Part shown: positions 19,115 through 26,753 of the stretch, piece by piece
Layout of the letters: every line of letters begins with the position of its first letter
Numbering within the stretch: the stretch's first letter is position 1
NCBI GenBank assembly: GCA_016869675.1
Contig: VGDP01000009.1
Location: 32,787-96,786 of the forward strand
Length of the DNA stretch: 64,000 nucleotides
Direction: 5' to 3'
Origin: Alphaproteobacteria bacterium
Lineage (GTDB): Bacteria; Pseudomonadota; Alphaproteobacteria; SP197
Position numbers and translations under genes: made by a program
The notes under the pieces: model-generated
The model's input: only the letters and a program-made list of their open reading frames with translations
Databases searched by the model: none
What the model was told of the DNA's origin: nothing

Positions 19115-19202
19115 CGATGAACCGCGCGCGCCCGAAGCTGGGCCGTCAATCGGGATGCGCTTCGTTCCAATAGCCGATGAACCGCGCGCGCCCGAAGCTG
19201 GG
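19115..19202. repeat. 28-bp direct repeat 60 bp apart at the end of the MBL hydrolase gene
   Basis: The same 28 bp, starting CGATGAACCGCGCGCG on the plus strand, occurs at 19115-19142 and 19175-19202 with 32 unrelated bp between. In coding direction each copy encodes SFGRARFI. The upstream copy continues GYWNEAHPD-stop. The downstream copy continues DLIDGYLDRRRPRGA-stop, which looks like the original C-terminus. The arrangement is a partial tandem duplication with a new 32-bp insert. Confidence 0.85.
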
Positions 19203-19843
19203 GTCGTGACCGGCGTGCACGACGCGCCCCGGCAGGTCGCGCTGGCGCTCCATGGTGCGCACGTAGGCGGCGATGTCGCAGCCCTCCACGGTGTCGATCA
19301 GCGGCCCGTCGTAGAGCGCGTCGCCCGAGAAGAGCGTGCTGGTGGCCGCCTCCCACAGGCCGATCGAGCCGGGCGAGTGGCCGGGCAGGTGCAGCACTTG
19401 GAACCGGCGGTCGCCGGTCTCGACAACGTCGCCGTCTTCGACGACACGGGTCGGCGCGGCGCCCGGCACGCCGCAGCCGGCCGGGTCGTAGCCGGCGTGC
19501 GGCAGCGCGGTGACGAACAGCGCCGGGATCCGGTAGCCGTCGGTCTCGATCGGCTTGAGCCAGCGGTGATCGGCTCGTCGAACTCGTGCAGCGAACCGAT
19601 GTGATCTAGGTGGGTGTGGGTGGCGACGGCCGTCACCGGCTTCTCCAGCAGGTGCGCAGCGGCCTGGCGCAGGCCGGCGATGCCCATGCCGGTGTCGATC
19701 ATCAGATCGCGGTCGCGTCCGCGCACGTGCCAGATGTTGCAGCGCACGAGCGAGACGGTGTGGGGTTCCCAGATCAGCGTGATCGCGTCGTCGACGCGGC
19801 GGAACGAGAACCAGCGTTCGGCAACGGGCAGGTCGGGCGTCAT
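19146..19843 (-). pseudogene. metallo-beta-lactamase-fold hydrolase, frameshifted and with duplicated 3' end
   Basis: From ATG 19843 the first frame reads through the zinc motif THTHLDH (HxHxDH) to HEFDEPI. From about 19570 the frame of WLKPIETDGYRIPALF takes over and carries the remaining motifs LPGHSPGSIGLWE, FSGDALYDGPL and VVHAGHDPSFGRARFI. One nucleotide or a short segment is missing at the junction, and it is not a homopolymer. The current stop at 19146 comes from the inserted 32 bp; the ancestral end was probably TGA 19068-19070, overlapping the MFS start. The family includes glyoxalase II-like and other hydrolases, with substrate unknown. The start overlaps the rsmD stop as ATGA, so it was part of the rluB-rsmD transcript. 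Confidence 0.8.
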
Positions 19844-20433
19844 GACGGATCCTCGCTGGCGGACTGGGGCGCGTCGGCGTCACGACGCAGGAAGACGAGC
19901 GCCGTGGCGCCGTAACGCCGCCGATCGAGCACGGTGTAGCCGGCGGGCGGCGCCACGTCCTCGCGCGCGCCGACCTCAACCACGGCGAGCGCGCCCGGCG
20001 CCAGCCAAGCGCCGGCGGCCAGCGCCGCGAGGGCGGGCGCGACGAGGCCCTGGCGGTAGGGTGGGTCGAGGAAGGCCAGCGCCGCCGGCGGGCCGACGCG
20101 CCCCCCCGGTAGCGTCGCGTCGCGCGCCAGCACCGTAACCTCGGTTCCGGCGCGCAGCGTCTGGATGTTGCGTTCGAGCGCGCGCAGCGCGGCGCGGTCG
20201 TGCTCGATGAACACCACGTGGCCGGCGCGCCGGCTCAGCGCCTCGAGCCCGAGCGCGCCGGTGCCGGCGAACAAGTCGAGCACCCGCGCGCCCACGAGCC
20301 CGCCGGGCACGTGACCGCCGTGCGCCAGGATGTTGAACAGCGCCTCGCGCACGCGGTCCGCGGTCGGGCGCACCGCGAGGCCGGGCGGCGTCACCAGCCG
20401 CCGCCCCCTATGCCGGCCGCCGACGACGCGCAC
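19840..20433 (-). CDS. rsmD: 16S rRNA (guanine966-N2)-methyltransferase
   Basis: RsmD methylates G966 of 16S rRNA in 30S assembly. The protein starts RVVGGRHRGRRL as the family does, with SAM motif I VLDLFAGTGALGLEALSR and the catalytic DPPY in LAFLDPPYRQG. The GTG at 20433 gives the standard N-terminus and 197 residues; an in-frame TTG at 20463 would add ten Arg-rich residues. It overlaps the rluB-like gene upstream by 26 nt and the MBL gene downstream by 4 nt. The rluB-rsmD order is a usual one in alphaproteobacteria. Confidence 0.9.
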   Translation of the reverse strand: MRVVGGRHRGRRLVTPPGLAVRPTADRVREALFNILAHGGHVPGGLVGARVLDLFAGTGALGLEALSRRAGHVVFIEHDRAALRALERNIQTLRAGTEVTVLARDATLPGGRVGPPAALAFLDPPYRQGLVAPALAALAAGAWLAPGALAVVEVGAREDVAPPAGYTVLDRRRYGATALVFLRRDADAPQSASEDPS

Positions 20434-21181
20434 CCGCGGCCTCCGCGCCAGCGCTCGTCCCAAGCTGGTCGCGCAGCACGCGGGGCGGCACGGCGCGCGC
20501 CGAGCCGGGCGCCAGCTCGCCTAGCTGGAACGGACCGTAGGACACGCGGATCAGCCGGCTGACCCGGTGCCCCAGATGCTCGAGCACGCGGCGCACCTCG
20601 CGGTTCTTGCCCTCGCGTAAGGACACGGTCAGCCAGGCGTTGTCGCCCTGCCGCCGGTCGACCTTGGCCTCGATTCCACCGTAGGCGATGCCGGCGATGG
20701 TGATGCCCTGGGCCAGCGCCGCCAGCCGCGCCGGATCGGGCGCGCCGAAGACGCGCACGCGGTAGCGCCGCACCCAGCCGGTCGAGGGCAGTTCGAGCCA
20801 GCGCGCCAGCGCGCCGTCGTTGGTCAGCAGCAGCAGGCCCTCGGAGTTGAGATCGAGGCGGCCGACCGAGACGACGCGCGGCAGATCCTCGGGCAGGGCG
20901 TCGAACACGGTGGGCCGGCCGCGGTCGTCGCGGTGCGAGACCAGGAGCCCGCGCGGCTTGTGATAGCGCCAGAGCCGGGTCGGCGCGGCGCCCTCCACCG
21001 GCCGGCCGTCGACCGTGACGCCGTCCAGGTCGTCGAGCAACACGGCGGGAGTATCCAGCACGCGCCCCTTCACCGCGACGCGGCCCTCGGCGATCCAGCG
21101 TTCTACAGCGCGCCGCGAGCCCAGCCCAGCGCGCGCCAGCAGCTTGGCGATGCGCTGGCCGCACGGCGCTTCAGCCGCCAC
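20408..21181 (-). CDS. 23S/16S rRNA pseudouridine synthase (RluB/RsuA family)
   Basis: The protein has an N-terminal S4 RNA-binding domain (RIAKLLARAGLGSRRAVERWI). The catalytic core carries the essential Asp in GRLDLNSEGLLLLTND, and the family ends of the core read LREGKNREVRRVLEHLGH and RLIRVSYGPFQLG. The start is taken as GTG 21181 (about 257 residues), since homology begins immediately after it and upstream codons lie inside the amidotransferase gene. A longer frame runs back to 21286. The Arg-rich tail is short for RluB, and RsuA or RluE activity cannot be excluded. It sits in a six-gene overlapping operon. Confidence 0.87.
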   Translation of the reverse strand: MAAEAPCGQRIAKLLARAGLGSRRAVERWIAEGRVAVKGRVLDTPAVLLDDLDGVTVDGRPVEGAAPTRLWRYHKPRGLLVSHRDDRGRPTVFDALPEDLPRVVSVGRLDLNSEGLLLLTNDGALARWLELPSTGWVRRYRVRVFGAPDPARLAALAQGITIAGIAYGGIEAKVDRRQGDNAWLTVSLREGKNREVRRVLEHLGHRVSRLIRVSYGPFQLGELAPGSARAVPPRVLRDQLGTSAGAEAAGARRRRPA

Positions 21182-21887
21182 CGGCGGCCCTGACGAACGC
21201 CGTGAACAGGGCGCGATCCCCGGCGCTGAGTTCGAACTCCGGGTGCCATTGCACGCCGATGCACCAGGTCGCGGACGGCGTCTCAATCCCTTCGATCACG
21301 CCGTCGGGTGCCGTGGCGTTGACCAGGACGCCGGCCGGCACGGTGGCCACCGCCTGATGGTGCGCCGAGTTGACCGCCAGTTCGCCCACGCCGACCACGC
21401 GGCGCAACAGCGTGCCCGGCGCGATGGCGACCGAGTGGCCGGGCTGGTCGCGCGGGTTGGGTTGTTCGTGGGCGAGCGCGTCCGGCACCGCGTCGGGGAT
21501 GTTCTGGATCAGCGTGCCGCCCAGCGCCACCGCCAGCAGTTGCTGGCCGCCGCAGATGCCGAGCAACGGCAGGTCGAGCGACAGCGCGCCCTTCGTCGCG
21601 GCCAGCTCGAACGCCGTGCGCCCGTCCTTGGTGGTGACCGTGGTGTGGCGCTCGCCTGCGCCGAACAGGGCCGGGTCCACGTCGAAGGCGCCGCCGGTGA
21701 CGACAAGGCCGTCGAGGCGCGCCAGGTACGCCTCGGCCAAGTCGGGGTCGTGGGGCAGCGCCACCGGCAGGCCGCCGGCCGCCGCCACCGCGGCGAAGTA
21801 GTTGCGGCGCAGCGCGTACCACGGGAATCTGGAATAGCCGCCCGGTTCCTCGGAATCGAGGGTCAGGCCGATCAGCGGGCGCGGCAT
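21171..21887 (-). CDS. gamma-glutamyl-gamma-aminobutyrate hydrolase family (peptidase C26) protein
   Basis: This 238-residue class I glutamine-amidotransferase fold has the nucleophile Cys in LPLLGICGGQQLLAVALGG (about residue 105) and the His-Glu pair in GVQWHPEFEL, completing the Cys-His-Glu triad. It also carries the C26 signature RNYFAAVAAAGGLPVALPH. PuuD, the best known member, hydrolyses gamma-glutamyl-GABA in putrescine breakdown. Here the neighbour is a BKACE, not puuABC, so the substrate is uncertain. The ATG at 21887 lies 1 nt after the BKACE stop codon. Confidence 0.85.
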   Translation of the reverse strand: MPRPLIGLTLDSEEPGGYSRFPWYALRRNYFAAVAAAGGLPVALPHDPDLAEAYLARLDGLVVTGGAFDVDPALFGAGERHTTVTTKDGRTAFELAATKGALSLDLPLLGICGGQQLLAVALGGTLIQNIPDAVPDALAHEQPNPRDQPGHSVAIAPGTLLRRVVGVGELAVNSAHHQAVATVPAGVLVNATAPDGVIEGIETPSATWCIGVQWHPEFELSAGDRALFTAFVRAAGGG

Positions 21888-21888
21888 G

Positions 21889-22719
21889 TCAGGCGGCCTT
21901 GAGCCCGAGGATGGCGCGCGCCTCGGCGCAGTTGGCGGGCCGCGCATCGTGGCGCGCGGCGAGTTCGGCCGCCAGCGAGACCAGCTCGGCGTTGCTGGCG
22001 GCCAAGCGCGTCGCGTCGAAGCGCACGTTATCCTCGAGCCCGGTGCGCACGTGGCCGCCGAGTTCGAGCGCCCAGCCGGCGACCTCGGCCTGGTGCCGGC
22101 CGATGCCGGCGGCGGTCCAGGTGGCGCCGGGCAGCACGTCGCGCAGCTCGGCCACCAGGAACTCGAGCACCCGGCGCCGCGCCGGCAGCGCGCCACAGAT
22201 GCCCATGACGAATTGCACGTGGGCCGGCGTCTGCAGGAGGCCGCGGTCGGCCAGGGCACGCGCGTTGTACAGCATGGCCAGGTCGAACACCTCAACCTCG
22301 GGCTTGATGCCGTTGGCGATCATCGTGCCGGCCAGCTCGTCGATCAGGGCCGGGTGGTTCTCGTAGATCATGGTCGGGAAGTTGACCGAGCCGGTGGCCA
22401 ACGAGGCCATGTCGGGCTTGAGCGAGAGCGCGCTGCCGCGCGCCGCCGCGTCGCGCCCGCGCCCGCCGGTCGAGAACTGCACGATCATGCCTGGGCAGTG
22501 CTTGCGCACGCCGGCCTGCACCTCGGCGAACAGGACCGGGTCGGACGACGGCTTCTGGTCCTTGTCGCGCACGTGGATGTGCACCAGCGCGGCACCGGCC
22601 TCGTAAGCGGCGTGGGTCGATTCGATCTGCTCGGCGGGGACCACCGGCACCGCCGGGTTCTGCGCCTTGGTGGGCACCGAGCCGGTGATGGCGACGGTGA
22701 TGACGGCCGGGCGGGTCAT
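21889..22719 (-). CDS. beta-keto acid cleavage enzyme (BKACE, DUF849, Kce-like)
   Basis: BKACEs use zinc to condense a beta-keto acid with acetyl-CoA, giving acetoacetate and a new CoA ester; Kce acts on 3-keto-5-aminohexanoate in lysine fermentation. This 276-residue protein starts VITVAITGSVPTKAQNPAVP and has the zinc ligands in AALVHIHVRD (His-x-His). It carries the downstream family blocks KPDMASLATGSVNFPT and DLAMLYNARALADRG. The start at ATG 22719 removes a 19-residue upstream extension. The acetoacetate produced could be activated by the acetoacetyl-CoA synthetase encoded at 60.5 kb. It is first in the minus-strand operon and divergent from tadA. Confidence 0.88.
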   Translation of the reverse strand: MTRPAVITVAITGSVPTKAQNPAVPVVPAEQIESTHAAYEAGAALVHIHVRDKDQKPSSDPVLFAEVQAGVRKHCPGMIVQFSTGGRGRDAAARGSALSLKPDMASLATGSVNFPTMIYENHPALIDELAGTMIANGIKPEVEVFDLAMLYNARALADRGLLQTPAHVQFVMGICGALPARRRVLEFLVAELRDVLPGATWTAAGIGRHQAEVAGWALELGGHVRTGLEDNVRFDATRLAASNAELVSLAAELAARHDARPANCAEARAILGLKAA

Positions 22720-22823
22720 GGGTTGCTGTCCTGGGTTGGCGCGGCGATCTTTGGCGCAAGGCCGGGCGGCGCGCAACCCTTCGCCGCTTGACCGGCGCCG
22801 TCGCGCCGCCGCACGGTCGCGCC

Positions 22824-23270
22824 ATGGTGGGTCCCATGGCGGCGGCGTTTGAGGAGGCCGAGGCGGCGTTCGCGCGCGGCGAGGTGCCGGTGGGCTGCGT
22901 CGTGGTCGATGGCGCCAGCGGCGCGATCCTGGCGCGCGCCGGCAACCGCACGGTCGAACTGGCCGATCCCACGGCTCACGCCGAGATGCTGGCGCTGCGC
23001 GCGGCGTGCGCGGTGTGTGGGCAACCGCGCCTGCCCGATTGCGATCTCTACGTGACGCTGGAACCTTGCGCCATGTGCGCGGCTGCCATCGGTTTTGCCC
23101 GCGTGCGGCGCCTGGTCTACGGCGCCGACGACCCCAAGATGGGCGGCGTGCGCCACGGCGCGCGCGTCTTCGCCCAGCCCACGTGCCACCATCGCCCCGA
23201 GATCCTGGACGGCATCGACGCCACCCGGGCGCGCGACCTGCTGCGCCGCTTCTTCCTCGAACGGCGTTGA
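22824..23270 (+). CDS. tadA: tRNA-specific adenosine deaminase (TadA-like)
   Basis: The 148-residue CDA-fold deaminase has the zinc and proton-shuttle motif HAEMLALR (His and Glu) and the second zinc motif LEPCAMCAAAI. TadA converts A34 to inosine in tRNA-Arg. TadA-typical segments include ARVRRLVYGADDPKMGG and RARDLLRRFF. ATG 22824 and ATG 22836 are both possible starts; homology begins with MAAAFEEAEAAFARGEVPVG. Its promoter must lie in the 104-nt gap to the BKACE gene. A hairpin at 23291 ends the transcript. Confidence 0.88.
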   Translation: MVGPMAAAFEEAEAAFARGEVPVGCVVVDGASGAILARAGNRTVELADPTAHAEMLALRAACAVCGQPRLPDCDLYVTLEPCAMCAAAIGFARVRRLVYGADDPKMGGVRHGARVFAQPTCHHRPEILDGIDATRARDLLRRFFLERR

Positions 23271-23290
23271 ACCGGACGCTGGAAAAGGCA

Positions 23291-23315
23291 AGGGGCGGGT
23301 CGGCGACTCGCCCCT
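23291..23315. terminator. bidirectional hairpin between tadA and the binding-protein gene
   Basis: Positions 23291-23301 pair with 23305-23315 over 11 bp (one G-T wobble) around a GGC loop, with a GC-rich stem AGGGGCGGGTC. It lies between two converging stop codons (23270 and 23341). There is no clear U tract, so it may work with Rho or as an mRNA 3'-end stabiliser. Confidence 0.65.
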
Positions 23316-23340
23316 CACGATCGCAGTGCTCGTGGCCGTC

Positions 23341-24465
23341 CTAGTACCCGGCCTTCACTTCCTCGAACATGGCGATGTACTTCTCGCGCGTCTGCGGCTC
23401 CATCGCGGCGATGAACACGCCCGACGAGAGGAACCCATCCACGTCGCGCGAGATGCCGACGCTTTCGTAGACCTCCGGCTCGACCATCTCGTAGGCCTTC
23501 AGGTTCGAGTGGCCGTAGCCCCAGTTCGTCATCTCGTAGGCGCCCGATTCCGGCGAGGCGAACGAATCGATGATGTCGTAAGCGGCGTCGCGGTCGCCCG
23601 CGCCGTTGGCGATCTTCACCATGCCGCACACCCAGGTCAGGATGCCTTCCTTGGGCGTCATCATGCGCACGTCGAGCCCTTGTTCGCGCATGCGCTTGAG
23701 CGAGGCGTTCCAGCCGTAGGTGGCGACCAGCTCGCCCGAGGCGAGGCCCTGGTCGACCAGCGAGACGTCGGTCCAGTAGAAGCGGAGCAATGGCCGCTGC
23801 TGGGCCAGCAGGTCGCGCGCGACCGCGAGCTGCTCGTCGTCCATGGCGTAGGCCGCGTCGCGGTAGCCGGCGACCAGGCCGGCCACAGGCACCGCGCCGT
23901 CGATCGAATCGAACATGCCGAGCCGGCCGGCGTAGCGTTCGTCCCACAGGATCTTCCACGTGTGGTCCGTCTGGTACGCCGGGTCGACCATGTCGGCGCG
24001 GTAGAGCACCGTCGAGTTGCCCCAGTCGATGGGCACGAACCACACGTCGTTCGCGGTGTTCATGCCGGGGATGTTCTTGAGCGTGGGCACCAAGTCCGGC
24101 CAGTTCTTCAGCCGGCCCGTGTCGATCGGCTCGAGCACGCCGGCGTCGCGCCAGCGCGGCACGCTGTAGGAGCACGGCGCGGCGGTGTCGGGGGTGAAGC
24201 CGGCGCGCAGCTTCTGTAGCGCCTCCTCCTCCTCGCCGAAGATCGCGTAATCGGGCACGCTGCCGTGCTTGGCCTGGTACGAGGCCATGAACGCCGGATC
24301 GTCGTAGCCGGCCCAGGTGAAGTGGGTGGCCAGCCCTTCGGCCGCCGCGGGGCGCGAGACCAGCGGCACGGTGACCATGGCGAGGCCGGCGGCGGCGAGC
24401 GCCCGGTTGAGTTCGCGCCGGCTGGCGCCGGCGCCTAGCAACGACGTGCGGGGTCGTGCGGACAT
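23341..24465 (-). CDS. spermidine/putrescine-type ABC transporter substrate-binding protein
   Basis: The 374-residue periplasmic protein belongs to the PotD/PotF-like solute-binding fold (SBP_bac_6/8). It has family blocks AGFTPDTAAPCSYSVPRWRDAGVLEPID, WGNSTVLYR and LVATYGWNASLKRM. The N-terminus carries a twin-arginine-like signal (ASRRELNRALAAAGLAMV, then a hydrophobic stretch and a SRPAAAEG-type cleavage site), suggesting Tat export already folded. No permease or ATPase gene lies next to it, so it is an orphan in this window. Transcription is expected from the promoter/operator at 24498-24526. Ligand identity is not certain; related proteins bind polyamines, and some bind other cationic amines. 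Confidence 0.85.
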   Translation of the reverse strand: MSARPRTSLLGAGASRRELNRALAAAGLAMVTVPLVSRPAAAEGLATHFTWAGYDDPAFMASYQAKHGSVPDYAIFGEEEEALQKLRAGFTPDTAAPCSYSVPRWRDAGVLEPIDTGRLKNWPDLVPTLKNIPGMNTANDVWFVPIDWGNSTVLYRADMVDPAYQTDHTWKILWDERYAGRLGMFDSIDGAVPVAGLVAGYRDAAYAMDDEQLAVARDLLAQQRPLLRFYWTDVSLVDQGLASGELVATYGWNASLKRMREQGLDVRMMTPKEGILTWVCGMVKIANGAGDRDAAYDIIDSFASPESGAYEMTNWGYGHSNLKAYEMVEPEVYESVGISRDVDGFLSSGVFIAAMEPQTREKYIAMFEEVKAGY

Positions 24466-24497
24466 GAGCGATCCTCTCTCTGAGAGGTGGGACATAC

Positions 24498-24526
24498 TGT
24501 ATACTATATACATACGAACCGGTCAA
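24498..24526 (-). promoter_or_regulatory. near-consensus promoter overlapped by a GntR-like operator
   Basis: On the minus strand TTGACC (24521-24526), a 17-nt spacer and TATACA (24498-24503) form a near-perfect sigma-70 promoter, 32 nt before the ATG at 24465. The -10 box is half of a palindrome TGTATA-CTA-TATACA (24498-24512). Such AT-rich operators centred on GTATAC are typical of FCD-type GntR repressors. In DNA of about 70% G+C this AT island is exceptional, and repressor binding would block RNA polymerase. Confidence 0.7.
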
Positions 24527-24591
24527 GCATGGCCACGGCCCGCACTCCGGGCCCGTCGGGGGGGGGCCGGTGCCCGCCCCCGGGGTTGGCG

Positions 24592-25380
24592 CTATTCGGC
24601 CGCCGCGACGTTGGCCGCCGCCGCGCGCGCCTTGAAGATCGTGTAGATCTTCTTGACCGGCACCTTGTTCGACCAGGCGCACGGCGCGCCCTCGGGCACC
24701 AGGAACGTGTCGCCTGCCTTGAACGTCTGATCGCCGCCCTTGCCGTCGCTGATTGTCACCTCGCCTTCCAGGATGTGCATCAGCTCGTAGCGTCCGAATG
24801 GCGCCACCTTGCGGGTGAACGGCGTGGTCGCCCACACGCCCACGGTCAGCTGTCCGCTGGCGTCCTCGAACCAGCTCTTGACCGTCTGGGTCGGCACGGG
24901 GCCGAAGAACATCGAGGTGTCGGCGATCTCCATGGGGCCGAGCGGCGCCTTGGTGTCGACCTTGATGACGTGCAGCGTCGACGGGTCCTTCGCCTTGGCG
25001 CCCGAGGCGTCGTCGAAAATGACGAAGAACTTGCGCACGTAGGTGGGCTGCTTCCACGCGCACACCAGCCCCTTGGGGATAATGAAGGTCTCGCCGGCCT
25101 TGATCGTGGTCTCGCGGCCGCCCTTCTCGACGATGGTGATTGTCCCCTCGAGCACGTGCATCAGCTCATTGACCGTGTAGGGCCCTTCCTTCGAGGTGAA
25201 CGGCGTGCAATCCCACACGCCGGCCGACAGGCCGAGTTCCTTGACCTCCAGGTAGGTGTGGCCGCGGTCCGCGGGCACCGGGCTCCCGGCGGCCAGGCTT
25301 TCCTTCTTGATCGAGTTCCAGGCATCCATCGTGCCCTGGGGGCCGAAGCCCTCGAACTTGACCGTGCATGCGTCCGTCAT
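24592..25380 (-). CDS. bicupin protein (two cupin_3 / DUF861-like domains)
   Basis: The 262-residue protein repeats the same cupin layout twice. The first half reads AGVWDCTPFTSKEGPYTVNELMHVLEG then AGETFIIPKG-VCAWKQP. The second half reads VGVWATTPFTRKVAPFGRYELMHILEG then AGDTFLVPEGAPCAWSNK. This arrangement matches cupin_3 domains of the EutQ/(S)-ureidoglycine aminohydrolase-like group. Each half keeps a Glu-x-x-His metal pair (ELMH), but other ligands are weak. A small-molecule-binding or lyase role is possible. It is 126 nt upstream of the binding-protein gene on the same strand, which has its own promoter. GC-rich sequence with a run of nine G (24558-24566) follows the stop. Confidence 0.72.
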   Translation of the reverse strand: MTDACTVKFEGFGPQGTMDAWNSIKKESLAAGSPVPADRGHTYLEVKELGLSAGVWDCTPFTSKEGPYTVNELMHVLEGTITIVEKGGRETTIKAGETFIIPKGLVCAWKQPTYVRKFFVIFDDASGAKAKDPSTLHVIKVDTKAPLGPMEIADTSMFFGPVPTQTVKSWFEDASGQLTVGVWATTPFTRKVAPFGRYELMHILEGEVTISDGKGGDQTFKAGDTFLVPEGAPCAWSNKVPVKKIYTIFKARAAAANVAAAE

Positions 25381-25434
25381 GGCGATCTCCTGTCGCTGGG
25401 GGTTGGCCGAGCCTAGCCGGTCGGGGCCGCTCTG

Positions 25435-26703
25435 TCAGCCGCGTCCCACCGCGCGCCAGCCGATGTCGCGGCGACAGAAGCCGCCGGGCCATTGGACGCG
25501 GTCGACCGCCTGGTAGGCGCGCTCGCGCGTATCCGCGATGGTCGGCGCCAGCGCGGTGATGCCCAGGACGCGTCCGCCGTTGGCGACGATGGCGCCGTCC
25601 TTCCACGCCGTGCCGGCGTGGAAGACGGTGACGCCCTCGACCGCGCCGGCGGCATCGAGCCCGCCGATCGGCTCGCCCTTCGGGTAGGCGCCGGGGTAGC
25701 CGCGCGTCGCCATGACCACGCATACGGCCGCCGCGTCGTGCCAGCGCAGGTCCAGGTGCCCGAGCTCGCCGTCGCGCGTGGCGAGCAGCGCCGGCAGCAG
25801 GTCGGACTTCAGCCGCGTCAGCAGCACCTGGCATTCCGGGTCGCCGAAGCGGGTGTTGTATTCTAGCAATTTCGGCCCCTCGGCCGTGATCATCAGCCCG
25901 GCGAACAGGACGCCGCGGAAGGGCGCGCCCTCGGCCGCCATGGCGGCGACGGTCGGGCGCACGATGCGGTCCAGCACGTCGCGGGTCATGGCGGCATCCA
26001 TGACGGGCGCCGGCGAATAGGCGCCCATGCCGCCGGTGTTAGGGCCGGTGTCGCCGTCGCCGGCGGCCTTGTGGTCCTGGGCGGTGGCGAGCGGCAGCAC
26101 GTGGACGCTGTCGACCAGGCAGTGGAAGCTCGCTTCCTGGCCGATCAGCCGTTCCTCGAGCACGACGCGCGCGGCGGCCCCGCCCAGCCCCTGGCGCAGC
26201 TCGTCGATCGCCGCCCGGGTCTCCTCGACCGAGGCAGCCACCACCACGCCCTTGCCGGCGGCGAGCCCGTCGGCCTTGACCACGAAGGCTCGGCCGCGTT
26301 CCTCGACCCAGGCCTTGGCCAGGCCCGGATCGTCGAAGGTCGCGTAGGCCGCGGTCGGAATGCCGTGGCGCGCGCACAGGTCCTTCATGAACGCCTTGGA
26401 GCCTTCCAGCCGCGCCGCGGCGGCGTTGGGCCCCAACGCGCGTATGCCGGCGGCCTCGAGCCGATCGACCAGGCCCGCGACCAGCGGCGCCTCGGGGCCG
26501 ACCACGACGAAGTCGATGGCCTGGTCGTGGGCCAGCGCGACGAGACCGTCGATGTCCTCGGCGCCGACAGCGGCGCAGGTGGCCACGTCGGCGATGCCTG
26601 CGTTGCCTGGCGCGCAGTAAAGCGCGTCGCACAGCGGCGACGCCGCGATCGCCCAGCACAGCGCGTGTTCGCGTCCGCCGCCGCCGACCACCAATACCCG
26701 CAT
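25435..26703 (-). CDS. purD: phosphoribosylamine-glycine ligase
   Basis: PurD (GARS) joins glycine to phosphoribosylamine with ATP in purine synthesis. The 422-residue ATP-grasp protein starts MRVLVVGGGGREHAL and carries the ATP site VKADGLAAGKGVVVA. The signature TGPNTGGMGAYSPAP and the metal-ligand block LEYNTRFGDPECQ are present. Length is normal and all motifs are intact. It is divergent from xseA across 50 nt; on its strand an AAGGGGG ribosome binding site and a TATGAT box lie in that gap. Confidence 0.95.
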   Translation of the reverse strand: MRVLVVGGGGREHALCWAIAASPLCDALYCAPGNAGIADVATCAAVGAEDIDGLVALAHDQAIDFVVVGPEAPLVAGLVDRLEAAGIRALGPNAAAARLEGSKAFMKDLCARHGIPTAAYATFDDPGLAKAWVEERGRAFVVKADGLAAGKGVVVAASVEETRAAIDELRQGLGGAAARVVLEERLIGQEASFHCLVDSVHVLPLATAQDHKAAGDGDTGPNTGGMGAYSPAPVMDAAMTRDVLDRIVRPTVAAMAAEGAPFRGVLFAGLMITAEGPKLLEYNTRFGDPECQVLLTRLKSDLLPALLATRDGELGHLDLRWHDAAAVCVVMATRGYPGAYPKGEPIGGLDAAGAVEGVTVFHAGTAWKDGAIVANGGRVLGITALAPTIADTRERAYQAVDRVQWPGGFCRRDIGWRAVGRG

Positions 26704-26753
26704 CCGATCCCCCTTTCGGTCCCGCCGTTCGTATCATAGCCTTCGGGCGAACG

